The translations under genes were made by a program, and so were the position numbers. From assembly GCF_001644645.1 (NCBI RefSeq), contig NZ_CP011390.1, positions 1,426,001 to 1,490,000 of the forward strand: 64,000 nt of DNA. The letters are read 5' to 3'. Of the stretch, positions 8,723-18,900 are shown one piece after another. This DNA is from Flavisolibacter tropicus (lineage in GTDB: Bacteria; Bacteroidota; Bacteroidia; Chitinophagales; Chitinophagaceae). A model generated the notes under the pieces. It saw nothing but the letters and a program-made list of their open reading frames with translations, did not search any database and was not told the origin of the DNA. Position 1 is the first letter of the stretch. Every line of letters starts with the position of its first letter.

Positions 8723-9616
8723 ATGGAGCTACAACAGATACAATACTTCCTCACCCTTGCGCAAGAGCTGCATTTTTGGAACAGCGCAGAGAAACTTTTC
8801 ATTACCCAATCCGCCCTAAGCCGGCAGATAAAAGCGCTGGAGGAAGAATTAGGCATACAGCTATTTGAACGCACCAAACGCACGGTAAAGCTAACCGAGG
8901 CTGGTATTTTTCTTAGAGACCAATGGCTTCGCATGATGGATGATATAGACCGTATACACCGGCAAGCCAAGAGTATAAACGAAGGGGTATATGGCACTAT
9001 CCGCATTGGCTATCCAGGTTCTATATCCTTTGGCTTTTTACCTGAGATAATCAGCAACCTTTCCACAACGCTACCAGATGTACGCATTGAACTCATAGAG
9101 CCGACCGATATCAGCTTTGAGCAGCTATTGCTCAACTATAATATGGACATCGCCTTTCGCAGAGATCCGGCCGAGAATCCAGCTCTGCAATCCATTTGTT
9201 TATATGCAGAGCACTTCTCATTAGCAGTACCCCATAATCACCATCTGACGCAAAAAAACTTCAAGGGTCTGCAGGATGTAAAGAACGAACGATTTATTCT
9301 CTCCGGCCTTCACCATAAAACGCTTTATGTATCCAGTCTGCGGCAGATATTTAGTGATTACAATTTCACACCCGATGTATATATTGAATCAGATTATGGT
9401 AGCATTATACTAGGGTTGGTTGCCAAAGGGGTAGGCATATCTGTACTACCGGGCTCCTATGCCTTTAGTGCGCCGCCAGATGTGCGCTTTATACCTCTTC
9501 CTCACTCTACCAACCTTTATGTTACCTGGCGAAAAGATGATCACAGTCGGTTGTTACAAAATGTGCTGTTGCTGGTGCAGGAACAGGCAAAGGTGTTTAG
9601 TAAAAAGCAGTTGTAG
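8723..9616 (+). CDS. LysR-family transcription regulator
   Basis: A 297-residue LTTR. Residues 1-60 are the winged helix-turn-helix (LQQIQYFLTLAQELHFWNSA, ITQSALSRQIKALEEELG, LFERTKRTVKLTEAG). From about 90 the periplasmic-binding-like effector domain begins (GTIRIGYPGSISFGFLPEII) and runs to the end. It is divergent from the small membrane-protein gene, which is a possible target, with a dyad between them. The effector is unknown. Confidence 0.93.
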   Translation: MELQQIQYFLTLAQELHFWNSAEKLFITQSALSRQIKALEEELGIQLFERTKRTVKLTEAGIFLRDQWLRMMDDIDRIHRQAKSINEGVYGTIRIGYPGSISFGFLPEIISNLSTTLPDVRIELIEPTDISFEQLLLNYNMDIAFRRDPAENPALQSICLYAEHFSLAVPHNHHLTQKNFKGLQDVKNERFILSGLHHKTLYVSSLRQIFSDYNFTPDVYIESDYGSIILGLVAKGVGISVLPGSYAFSAPPDVRFIPLPHSTNLYVTWRKDDHSRLLQNVLLLVQEQAKVFSKKQL

Positions 9617-10000
9617 GAGACATTCATAGCATCGAGAGCGCTACCATTGAACAGTCCTACCTATAGACGCAGCCCAACAACCGAGAGGCTAATTTTTTCC
9701 GAACACCAATGGTGAGACACGAACTACAGGAAAGGCGGTAACCGAGAGAGATTCAATTATAATTCTTATGTGAATCCATAATATCATTTGCTGCCAGTTG
9801 TAACTGGTTTCGGCATCTGCTGTTGCCTAAAAGGAAGAATAAGTACATTTAAACCTCTTCGCTTTGGGAGCATTTTCGGCTCTGTTTATTCCTTTTATTT
9901 TATGATTGATGGATGTTCAATGAAGAGAGGAGTAGTATAGGAGGATGGTAGGAGGCGTAGTGAATGTGGAAGGCAGGTAGAGGGCTTTATCTGTGCAGTT
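9617..10000. other. gene-free stretch before the 11-bp array
   Basis: No ORF with coding character or family resemblance was seen on either strand. The right part (about 9920-9990) is rich in gga/agg triplets without a strict period. The 11-bp array begins at 10001. Confidence 0.4.
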
Positions 10001-10078
10001 GGTACGGACTTACCTACAGAAGAGGTACAGATTAGGTACAGACTAGGTACAGGAGAGGTACAGGCTAGGCACACCCCC
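10001..10078. repeat. 11-bp tandem repeat array A
   Basis: Seven units, six of 11 bp and one of 12. The best-kept four start at 10024, 10035, 10046 and 10057, each beginning ggtacag and ending ta or ga (for example ggtacagatta, ggtacagacta). Degenerate units flank them at 10001 (ggtacggactta), 10013 (cctacagaaga) and 10068 (ggcacaccccc). The array ends 119 bp before a strong promoter for the unknown gene at 10344. There are no spacers, so this is not a CRISPR. A second array with the same period but a different unit lies before the paralogous gene (51536-51612). Confidence 0.85.
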
Positions 10079-10135
10079 AGCCCCTAAAGGGGAGCACCCG
10101 CGCACAAGAAGACTCCCGCCGCTAGCGCGGATTGA
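10079..10135. repeat. GC-rich palindromic dispersed element
   Basis: A GC-rich segment with two small palindromes: gcccctaaaggggagc near 10080 and a cgctagcg-centred one near 10119-10131. A related segment (ccctttaggggccggggtg) occurs near 34018-34036. They resemble REP-like dispersed elements, but two copies in one window are not enough to define a family. Confidence 0.35.
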
Positions 10136-10197
10136 CCACGGAGCATTTATGATATTAGCAGTGGCCTACATGTGTATAAATAAAGGGGGTGAAAGGT

Positions 10198-10228
10198 TTT
10201 GAGGGGGGCCTTTAGTTGGGTAGATTTG
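10198..10228 (+). promoter_or_regulatory. Bacteroidota-type promoter for the 10344 gene
   Basis: TTTG at 10198-10201, exactly 19 bp, then TAGATTTG at 10221-10228. This matches the Bacteroidota primary-sigma consensus (TTTG, about 19-21 bp, TANNTTTG) in all fixed bases. Transcription would start near 10235, giving a leader of about 110 nt. Downstream, the block atccaggaagca at 10264-10275 recurs (10 of 12 bases) at 51680-51691 in the paralogue's leader. Confidence 0.7.
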
Positions 10229-10343
10229 CTAAGATAATTAGTAATCAAGACTCAGGGGACAAGATCCAGGAAGCAAGTGGAGGCCTGGATTTCACACCTT
10301 GGACTTTACACTTTTAACTCTCCACCATTAACCTGTACTCTTT

Positions 10344-11006
10344 ATGGCAAAACAAGTAGGCCCCGTCTTTATTACCGGCACCATTGATGGCATCATCTTT
10401 TATAAGTTAGGAGATACGTATTACCTGCGTAGCAAAGGCGATTATAAAAGCGCTAAGAGGATGCGCAAGGATCCCGGCCTCCAGCGCACGATGGCCAATG
10501 CCGAGCGGTTTGGGGTGGCTGCCAGGATGGTGAAGCGGGTGTACTACCGCCAGCTTCCAGGGACCGTGCGCAAACCTGGTTTGTTTGCCAGGCTAACAGG
10601 TATGGTAAACCGCTGGATGTACCAGGGCAAGACCAAGGAAGAAGCACAGGAACTGCTGCTGGCCCATTGCCAGAAATTAGCTGCCAAGCCAACGACAATA
10701 GAGGCTACGCCTTCTGTACGTACAACTGCACCTGTGTTGCCACCACTGTTTACTTCAGCGCCTGCTACCACAGAAAAGAAAAAGGAGATAACAAAACCAA
10801 CTTCTCGTGTTAAGCAGGCCCGCTACCTATCCAAATGGAAGGTTAAACGCAATGGGCGCCTGCAAGTACCAAGAAGCGAGGCCATGAATTTATCGCTAAG
10901 TAGGTCTGAACAAAAGCTTGACAATAAGGAAAGGACTATTACACAGGTATTAGAAGATCCAAAGCATTTAAGCACAGAATTACCAAAGCACAATCCAAGA
11001 GAATAA
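10344..11006 (+). CDS. unknown protein, repeat-associated family, member A
   Basis: A 220-residue basic protein of unknown function. The N-terminal 75 residues form the conserved part: TGTIDGIIFYK (12-22), YYLRSKG (26-32), a Lys/Arg stretch, P-x-LQRT, RFG and YYRQLPG near 70. The same pattern (TGSI, YK, LRTKG, P-x-L, FGG, YQQLP) opens the broken paralogue at 51736. I recall similar N-termini in short uncharacterised proteins across Bacteroidota, without known function. The middle (about 115-145) is Thr/Pro-rich linker and the tail is Lys/Arg/Ser-rich, not shared with member B. No signal peptide and no membrane segment. The strong promoter, conserved leader and 11-bp array upstream suggest a defined unit. 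Confidence 0.75.
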   Translation: MAKQVGPVFITGTIDGIIFYKLGDTYYLRSKGDYKSAKRMRKDPGLQRTMANAERFGVAARMVKRVYYRQLPGTVRKPGLFARLTGMVNRWMYQGKTKEEAQELLLAHCQKLAAKPTTIEATPSVRTTAPVLPPLFTSAPATTEKKKEITKPTSRVKQARYLSKWKVKRNGRLQVPRSEAMNLSLSRSEQKLDNKERTITQVLEDPKHLSTELPKHNPRE

Positions 11007-11064
11007 AGAATCACTTAAATAATTAGTTGATTAGCTGATGTGATAATTAGCTGATGAAAGAGTA

Positions 11065-11240
11065 GCTGCAAGCCACACGCTGCAAGCTGCAAGCTAACAG
11101 CCACGCAGAATAACGAACAAGGAACAAGGAAGGATGAATAATGAGTGATGAGTAAGGAGAGAAGAAATGTTCAATGCTCAATTCTCAACGATCAATACTC
11201 AATGGAGAAAGAATTGGAAATTTGGGATTTGGAATTGGGG
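11065..11240. repeat. heptanucleotide-period repeat tract
   Basis: Nearly the whole intergenic stretch has a 7-bp period with changing words: gctgcaa at 11065, 11079 and 11086; gaacaag at 11115 and 11122, then words beginning ga(a/g) every 7 bp to about 11070+100; five words beginning tcaa at 11171, 11178, 11185, 11192 and 11199; then tttggga-type words from about 11213. The gaacaag/gagtgat run is close to that at 33822-33877 in and after prmC. No coding potential was seen. Confidence 0.8.
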
Positions 11241-11242
11241 AA

Positions 11243-11273
11243 TAAAAAGGGCCCCTGGTAGAAACCAAGGGCC
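11243..11273 (-). terminator. terminator of the giant-protein operon
   Basis: On the minus strand, arms ggcccttggt and accaggggcc (one mismatch) with a 4-nt loop are followed by TTTTTA. It lies 42 bp after the stop codon of the 1543-residue protein. The 32 bp at 11264-11295 recur without a mismatch at 27961-27992. Confidence 0.85.
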
Positions 11274-11314
11274 GAGCTTATCTGTATTTACTGTTAAGTG
11301 GTTAAGGGGTCTCT

Positions 11315-14300
11315 TTATTGAAGTATGGTTACCGAGCCGGTAATGGGCTGGAATCCATTTTTCAGTGTAATCACATAATAGTAGGTGCCCTGTGGCAGAA
11401 CTTGTCCGGCCACTTTTCCATCCCAAGACTGTGCGTAACCGGTAGAACGGTAAACACCCTGGCCATAGCGATTGAAGACTTCTACGATGGCGCCGGGGTA
11501 ATCAGAGAGATTTTGGATCTCCCAGCGGTCGTTAATGCCATCGCCATTGGGCGAGAACGCATTGGGCACTTTTACTGGTAATAATATTTTTACGCTTAGA
11601 AAATCACTGGCTTCGCAATTACCATCATTTGCATACAAAGTATACGTTTGGTTGGCATTGGCTACCATTGTTGGTCGAAGTACAGTTGCATTGGATAGTC
11701 CAATAGATGGCGTCCAACGGAAGGTGATTGTTGAATCATTCACCTTCGGATTGAAAGTGATAAGCGTTCCTTGAGGAACCACAAAGGAAGGTCCCGCATC
11801 TACCACCGGCTGCACCAGTACCACCACTCTCTTTTTAAAGGTATCCGATACGCAACCAATGGTATTGGTTACCGTTAAGGCTACATCAAAATTTCCTGCT
11901 TTATTGTATTTCTTTTTAGGATTTTGAACAGCAGAAGTTGTACCATCGGCAAAAGACCAGCTCCACGCTTTCAATGTGCTATTCGGCGCTGTACTTTGAT
12001 CGGTAAAGCTATTCTCTGCGCCCTGGCATAAGATCTGTGGCGCCACGGCAAATGCCGCAATTGGTTTGTTATAGAAGGAACTAAAGGTCTTGGCAGTGTC
12101 TTTGCTACAACCGTATGCTGATGTTACCTTCAATTGAATCTTATAGCTTCCTGCTATTGCATAGATATGTGAAGGATCGGCAACCGTACTTTGCGCACTA
12201 CCATCGCCAAAGTTCCATTGGTAACTTAATGCGGAATTATCTGAAACAATTGAAGCATTGGTAAACCCTGCTGCACCATTTGGCATACAAACACCCGCAG
12301 GTAATACAAAATCAGCCATAGGCAGAGGATGAACCGCAAGCGTTTGTGAAGCGGTATCACTTACGCAAGATTTATCACTAACAGCGACAAGTTTTACTGT
12401 GTATGTTTTATCCGTTGTATACGACCTGGTAAATGGACTGTTGTTGGTATACGATATTTCTGGTGAACCCTCGCCCAAGTTCCAGTTCCATTTTACCACA
12501 CTACCAGAAGTAATGGTAGTTCTATCTGTTAGCGTAGCTACTCCCCCACTACAAATATCTGGCGTTAGTGTGAAAGAAGCTTGTGGTTTAGGATAGACTA
12601 CAATGGTTTGTGATACTGAATCAACACAACCGCCCGGTGTAGTAAATACAAACCAAATAGTATGCGTGCCTGATCTAGCAACAGATGGACTGAAATTACC
12701 AGCCGCATCTGTACCAGCTCCTTTATATACACCAATGCCAGGAACGCCATTGGTTACTGATCCTTTTGCTATGGATACCGTACCCTTCACACTTTCACAA
12801 ACAGCTGCAAGGGTAGCAAAGCCCAGTTGAGGCTTAATACTAAACGTGGCAGTAATAGTGGTATCGGCACTACAACCATTCACTGAAAGTGCTGACAACC
12901 TGATGTTATATGTACCGGGTTTGGTATAGTTATGCGTGGGGTTCGTTTGTGTTGATGTATTTGGGTTCGCGGCCGTTGCATTGGTATCGCTAAAATCCCA
13001 GGTATAGGTCATCGATTGGCCATCGCTAATAGTGGCCGCATTTGTAAACGCTGCCAGTCCGGAGGCCGGTAAACAAGCAAGGGGATATTGGAAATCTACT
13101 TTCGGTTTAGCATAAACGTTAATCTCCTGAGAAACAGAGTCCGTACATCCACCATTAGTGGCATACACATACCATATTGTATGTTTACCAGCCCCTGCCT
13201 GAGAGGGCGTGAATTGTCCGGTGGTGGTTGTAGCGGGTCCTTTATATACCCCATTGCCCGGCACACCATTGGTTACCAAGGCCCTGGCCACTGTAATGGT
13301 TCCTGTCTGTGACTCACACACTGGCGACAGTGATGCAAACGTCAAAACAGGACGCACACTAAATGTAGCCTTTACAGTGGTATCCTTTGTACAGCCGTTT
13401 ATTGTTATCACTTTATAGTTTATAGTATAGCTGCCATAGGCATAGGTATGTGAGGGACTTGCCTGAGAAGAGGTATTTAAATTACCGGCCGATGCATTGG
13501 GGTCGCCAAAGTTCCAAGCATTGCTACTAATAGCCTGTCCGTCCGGTACCGTGGTAGTAGAATTAAACTGCACTACCCCATTTACCGGCAGGCAGCCCAC
13601 GGGATATGTAAAGCTCGGTTTTGGATTTGCAAAAACGGTTATCACCGAACTGGCCGTATCACTGATACAGGTTTTGCTGGATGCAACCGCATGACGAATT
13701 GTATACTGCTTATACGTGGGATAGGTTATCGTTTGCGGATTATTGTTAGTTATTGTAACGGGTGTACCGCTTCCCATATCCCAGTACCAGCTATTAATAG
13801 CCGGGCCACCTGTTATCGTTGACTGATCATTAGCCACTACACTCCCGCCTTCACAAAGAGACAAGGCTGAAACAGACAAAGCCGCTGTAGGTGGGGCAAA
13901 TGTGGTAATAGCTATAGCGGTGTCTCCAACACAACCTTCATTTGAAATAGCTTTTAATGTAATAGCGTTACTTCCTGAAGCAGGGAGTTTTACAATTGGG
14001 TTTTGCAGATTGGAAGTTGATCCATCCGGGAATGTCCAATTCCATTTACTAATTGCAAAGTCATTGGCGGCGCTATTAGAAGCAGAAAAATAAACAGAGT
14101 CTTTTATACAACCCGTATGAGTAAACGAAAATTGGGCATTAGGCGTGTTGCGCACTTTGACCATAAATTTGATCTCTTCGCTCTGGTCGCAACGCTCCAG
14201 GCTGGGACTGGTAGAAACTACTGTTATCTCATATTCACCCGTATCCTTGAACTGGTAGCTTTGAGGAAGTTGGAAGCGATAGTAATCGACACCCTTTACC

Positions 14301-15946
14301 GTAACCGTATCTATTGCTTTAGGGTTGGTGAGTGTAACATCGCTGCTGAGTGAAATGGCATTACCCAGTTTGCTTAATTGCCAAACCATTTTGGTGGGTT
14401 GATAGGCCACTCTTACGCCAAGCTGAACAGGTGTGTTAGCACAGGTATACTCGTGCTCTGACTTAGTGGAATCCAATTCATTGTGCAGCGAGCCCATGAT
14501 ACGCAGGTTATTGATCATGGTACCGGCATTATAGGCATAACTTTCCGCATCTCCCAAACCATATGTGACGGCGGTGAAGGCGGAATCACTTTCTGCCCAG
14601 CTTTGCGCTTTACCGGCACTCCAACGCTTAATCACTATTGAGTACCCGGGTAGCTTTGGATGTACCATTGTTGTATAACCGGAAGTACTGCCATCAATTT
14701 TTAAAGACTGAACACCTGCCGTTGGGATGATAAGGGTTAGATAATTGACTGTAATAATTTCTTTGTTATTGCGGTAAAAGCCAATTTTATTGATACCCTG
14801 TTCTAGTGGACTAATAAAAAACATCTCCGGATCGCCATCACGGTTTGCTGCATTAAGACAAGGCGATCCTCCTGTCATAAATTGCCCTACCAATATCGGT
14901 TTATCCGCTATAATGTATTCCGGTTTATTACTTTCAAACTGGTAATAACCTCCTGGCAGAAGCGGTCCTAATGTGCCACCCGTACGTGTGACCTTTGTTG
15001 TTGGATCTTTTACTACTACCTTAAAGGTATTGGTCATAAATGAGGTAGTAGAAGTGGAATTGGAGGTGGGGGCAGTCAAATAACGTTTTCCCCAAGCCTG
15101 GTAGGGGAATAACTGCTGATTATCATTATCACCGCCACCCTGGCCACATGAGGCTGGATTATAGGTACGACTACTACCCGAAAAAACGGCGATGGGATAA
15201 CATTTTCCGGCAGAATTCGCAATGGAACGAACCTGGGTACCTGTTAACTCATAGCCAGCGGAACCTCCCATATTTGCTCCAATGATCTGGTAGGCCTCCC
15301 CTTTATTAAGTGTTGCTGTAAAAGGCTTATTTGCCGGCTTACCATAGCGTGTGGGAACAGAAGGCGTTATTTCTACAACTGTATTATCATCCTTAGCAAT
15401 CACATACATCCAGGAATAACAATCTGCCGCATAATCCTGCTTACTATTTACTGAGGTATAAGCATAACCCCAGGTATCTACAGGCATCAGCATGGTAGCG
15501 CCAGATGATGTATTTCCGTAGATATGTGCATAAGCCACAATGGGTACATCGCTTACAATATGAATGGCTTTATTGGTAAAAGCTCCTTCCCCACCCGTAC
15601 CACCATAAGACGGTGGAAATGTAAAGAAACGGGCATCAATGGTTCCTGACTTAGGAATAAAATCTGATACAATAACTGTATTTGCAGGTACGGTATAGTT
15701 TTTCACCCAAGCGCCTCCCGCCATGCTTACTGTAACATGGGCAGTTTGTTCTGCACTTAAGTAGATCACCATTTCCTGGCTATTCGCAAACAGACTAGTT
15801 GGATTTGTAACAGACCATTCCATATACTGATGGTGGCCATAGCCTACCCAGAACTCTTTCCCTTTGTTGGAAAGATCCTGGGCAGTGCTTGCCATTCCAA
15901 TGAGTACTGAAACCAGTACTGTAAGCCGTTTTATTGTGTTCTTCAT
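11315..15946 (-). CDS. T9SS surface protein with IgGFc-binding-like, PKD and CHU_C domains
   Basis: A 1543-residue secreted protein. Signal peptide about 1-22 (GMASTAQ). About 25-480: an IgGFc-binding-protein-N-terminal-like domain (GKEFWVGYG, PIVAYAHIYG, GATMLMPV). About 600-1385: seven PKD-like domains (cores such as WNWTFPDG, WDFSDTNA, YQWNFGDGS) and two near-identical inserted modules starting VCES. About 1455-1543: the gliding-motility-associated CHU_C domain (VPNAFSPNGDGINDRW ... VTILQ), the type-B T9SS sorting signal. It should be exported by Sec and then T9SS and stay on or leave the cell surface; an adhesive role is typical but unproved. The start lies 10 bp after the stop of the 3798-residue gene, so both are one operon. 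Confidence 0.92.
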   Translation of the reverse strand: MKNTIKRLTVLVSVLIGMASTAQDLSNKGKEFWVGYGHHQYMEWSVTNPTSLFANSQEMVIYLSAEQTAHVTVSMAGGAWVKNYTVPANTVIVSDFIPKSGTIDARFFTFPPSYGGTGGEGAFTNKAIHIVSDVPIVAYAHIYGNTSSGATMLMPVDTWGYAYTSVNSKQDYAADCYSWMYVIAKDDNTVVEITPSVPTRYGKPANKPFTATLNKGEAYQIIGANMGGSAGYELTGTQVRSIANSAGKCYPIAVFSGSSRTYNPASCGQGGGDNDNQQLFPYQAWGKRYLTAPTSNSTSTTSFMTNTFKVVVKDPTTKVTRTGGTLGPLLPGGYYQFESNKPEYIIADKPILVGQFMTGGSPCLNAANRDGDPEMFFISPLEQGINKIGFYRNNKEIITVNYLTLIIPTAGVQSLKIDGSTSGYTTMVHPKLPGYSIVIKRWSAGKAQSWAESDSAFTAVTYGLGDAESYAYNAGTMINNLRIMGSLHNELDSTKSEHEYTCANTPVQLGVRVAYQPTKMVWQLSKLGNAISLSSDVTLTNPKAIDTVTVKGVDYYRFQLPQSYQFKDTGEYEITVVSTSPSLERCDQSEEIKFMVKVRNTPNAQFSFTHTGCIKDSVYFSASNSAANDFAISKWNWTFPDGSTSNLQNPIVKLPASGSNAITLKAISNEGCVGDTAIAITTFAPPTAALSVSALSLCEGGSVVANDQSTITGGPAINSWYWDMGSGTPVTITNNNPQTITYPTYKQYTIRHAVASSKTCISDTASSVITVFANPKPSFTYPVGCLPVNGVVQFNSTTTVPDGQAISSNAWNFGDPNASAGNLNTSSQASPSHTYAYGSYTINYKVITINGCTKDTTVKATFSVRPVLTFASLSPVCESQTGTITVARALVTNGVPGNGVYKGPATTTTGQFTPSQAGAGKHTIWYVYATNGGCTDSVSQEINVYAKPKVDFQYPLACLPASGLAAFTNAATISDGQSMTYTWDFSDTNATAANPNTSTQTNPTHNYTKPGTYNIRLSALSVNGCSADTTITATFSIKPQLGFATLAAVCESVKGTVSIAKGSVTNGVPGIGVYKGAGTDAAGNFSPSVARSGTHTIWFVFTTPGGCVDSVSQTIVVYPKPQASFTLTPDICSGGVATLTDRTTITSGSVVKWNWNLGEGSPEISYTNNSPFTRSYTTDKTYTVKLVAVSDKSCVSDTASQTLAVHPLPMADFVLPAGVCMPNGAAGFTNASIVSDNSALSYQWNFGDGSAQSTVADPSHIYAIAGSYKIQLKVTSAYGCSKDTAKTFSSFYNKPIAAFAVAPQILCQGAENSFTDQSTAPNSTLKAWSWSFADGTTSAVQNPKKKYNKAGNFDVALTVTNTIGCVSDTFKKRVVVLVQPVVDAGPSFVVPQGTLITFNPKVNDSTITFRWTPSIGLSNATVLRPTMVANANQTYTLYANDGNCEASDFLSVKILLPVKVPNAFSPNGDGINDRWEIQNLSDYPGAIVEVFNRYGQGVYRSTGYAQSWDGKVAGQVLPQGTYYYVITLKNGFQPITGSVTILQ

Positions 15947-15956
15947 AAGGTTAGAT

Positions 15957-18900
15957 TTAACGTACCAGGTTAATGCTACCCTTCTTATTTACCACTGTTC
16001 CATCATTTAAAATCAATCTGCACACATACAGATACACTCCCGATGGTTGCAGCTTGCCTTTTTGGGTACCATCCCAAGCACGCTTCTGATCTTTCGATTC
16101 ATAGATCTTTTCACCCCACTGGTTATACACCATGAACTGCATTTCTTTTATTACATAACCATATACTTGCAACACATCATTCATTCCATCACCATTGGGC
16201 GAGAAGCTGTTAGGAATATAGATCTGGTCTACTTGCGCTTTTCCTGTAACGGCTAATGACTGCATGTCTTTACAACCACCTTTGGCTTTCACCGTCAGGG
16301 TTACGGATTGTAATGGCATCAGACCTGATACCGTATGTGTTAGACTGTTAGGTGTTGTTGCTTCCCAAGTGTTGCCACCATCTGTAGACACATCATAGGA
16401 AGTAGCTCCTTGTACAGCGCTCCACTTAAAGCGAACCATGTTCACACTTGCAGAATCTATGGTAACAACCGGTGTTGCCAGATCGATCAACTGCGTAGCT
16501 GTTACTTTTTTGCGGCTGGTGCTTGCACAACCTGTACTAATAGCTTCCACGAAATAATCGGAAGTGCCGTTCACGGTAGTTGTGAAATTGGTACCCGTGC
16601 CTACCTGGTTGCCTCCGGTAGCTGCATTGTACCATTTGTAGGTTACTGCAGCAGCAGGGTTCTTAATCGTAAAGGTGACATTGCTACCCTTGCAATTAGA
16701 AAGCGTATCTTTTACTACGTCTACTGTTGGACGTGCATTTACCGGCACCTTCTTGGTTGTATCGCCCACACAACCATCCGGAGTTACCAACTTCAATCTT
16801 ACATTAAAGGTGTCGCTTGTACCATATTGTTTGCTTGTGTTTTGGGTTGCAGCAGAAGTACCATCGCCAAAGGTCCAGTTCCATTGGGTTACGGTTACAC
16901 CATTTCCACCTGAACCACTGAAGTTGGCTATATCTCCAATACAGTTTGTATAATTTACTGTAAAGTCAGCTTTTGGTGCTTGAACCACCTTCACCGTCAA
17001 CATCGTCTCCAATGTATTGTTACAGCCTTCAATCTCCGGATGTGAATAGCTAACCGGAATATTATACGTACCTACTTTGCTAAACGTATAATCCTGCGTT
17101 AATGTGAATTTGTAATACTTCTTATTGTTAACCACTACTGAATCAATAGCAACAGGGCTTAGCAGGGTAACATCTGTTTTTGGATTTAACTGAGGTACCT
17201 GGCTAAATCTCCAAGTGAGTGAAGTAGGTTTCACTGGCACCAGTACCGTTACCTTAAATGGTGAATTGGTACAAGCATATGCACTGGTAGCTCCTGTTGT
17301 GCTCAACGTGTTAGTAATAGAAGACAATACATTCAGGTTCTTCACCAATGTACCCAGGTTGTATCCATAACTTTCCTGGTTGCCTTCACCATACACAATA
17401 CCTGTAAAGGCAGAATCACTCTGCACCCAGCTTTGTCCTGAAGTGCCACCCCACTGCTTCACCACTACTGAGTATCCCGGCAAATTAGGATGCGGATAGG
17501 TATGATTGAACGTGTTAGAACCGTCAATGGTTAATGAATTCAAGCCATTGGTTGGGATGACCAACGTGAGATAATTGACATTAATGGCATCCAGATTATT
17601 TCTATAAAGACGCGTCTGTTTAACAGCCTGCTCAATTGGGCTTAGGTAGAACAGTTCCGGATCGCCATCTACTAAGGAGCTACTTCCAGGACAAGAGCCG
17701 CCTGATGATGCCATATACTGGGCTACCATTACTGGTTTATTAGCTTCGATATAGTCGGCTGTGCCACTTTCAAACTGGTAATAACGATCATTTACCAAAC
17801 CAAACAGTGTTGTGCCATTTACTTTCACCTCTGTTGCAGGGTCTTTTACCATTACGCGGTAAATACTGGTCTGGAAGTTTTTAGGCGAAGCCGCAATAGA
17901 AGTAGGCGCTGTCAGGTAACGCGTACCCCATGCCTGAGATGGGAATACTTGTTGGAAGAGCAGATCTCCCCCATCACCTTTCGATGTACTACATCCTAAA
18001 CGGGTACGAGAACTTCCGGAGAACACCCCAATAGGGAAACACTTTCCACTTGCGTTAGGCACTGACACAATCTTACTTCCTGTCAGATCAACACCGTCAA
18101 TACCATTTAAGTTGGCACCCAGTACCTGGTATACTTCTCCTTTATTCAATGTAACTAAAAAAGGTACATCGGCAGGGTGGCCTCCCACAGTTTGATTCGA
18201 TGGTGTTATTTGTATATAAGTACTGTCGTTATCAGCCACTACAAAGAATGACGAGTAAGTCGGTTTGCCGGTAGCACCTGGATAGCTTTGTCTTGCATTC
18301 AAGCTGTAATATTCATAGCCATAAGTGCCTACTGGCAGCAACATGGTAGCGCCAGAGTTTTTAGAAGAATAAATATGCGCATAGGCTACAATTGCCACAT
18401 CACTCTCAATGCTAATACCTCTATTTGATTTACCTTCTATCAACAGACGGCTATCATAGAAACCTGTTTTAGGCATCCTGTCTGAAGTAATAGCCGTGTT
18501 GGCTGGAATGCTATAGGTTTTCATCCAGTCGGTACCATTTACTTTAACCGTAACGGTAGCAGGTTCTGCACCTGTACTTAAGTAAAGCACCATTTCCTGA
18601 GCGTTCTGATCTATAAAGTCATAGCTATTAGCATAACCTACCCAGAAGCGTTTACCCGTATTAGAACTATCTGTCTGCAGGGTAATTACCTGTGGTGGCG
18701 GAACTGCATTTACATCGGACAAGCCGGTAAAGCGATATAGCTGATTCAATGCTTCTTCCGTAATAGCATTGGCGGCTGTATCTACGGTACTGTTGGCACC
18801 TACCAACCAACTACCAATGGCATCGGTTCTACCCATGCGGATCTGGAATTGGTGGTTGATAAAGCCTTGCCAAGGATCAATGAAAAAGTCTTTCTTGGTA

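Noticed and set aside
10001..10078. CRISPR array
   Set aside because: The 11-bp units are contiguous without spacers and no cas gene is near; the same holds for 51536-51612.
9617..10343. Integrated mobile element around the unknown gene
   Set aside because: No transposase, integrase, terminal repeats or target duplication were seen.
16410..16953. Long plus-strand ORFs opposite the giant T9SS gene (also 20145-20535, 21501-21803, 22003-22737 and others)
   Set aside because: They are shadows of a repetitive Thr/Asn/Gly-rich gene on the other strand, with odd composition and no family resemblance.
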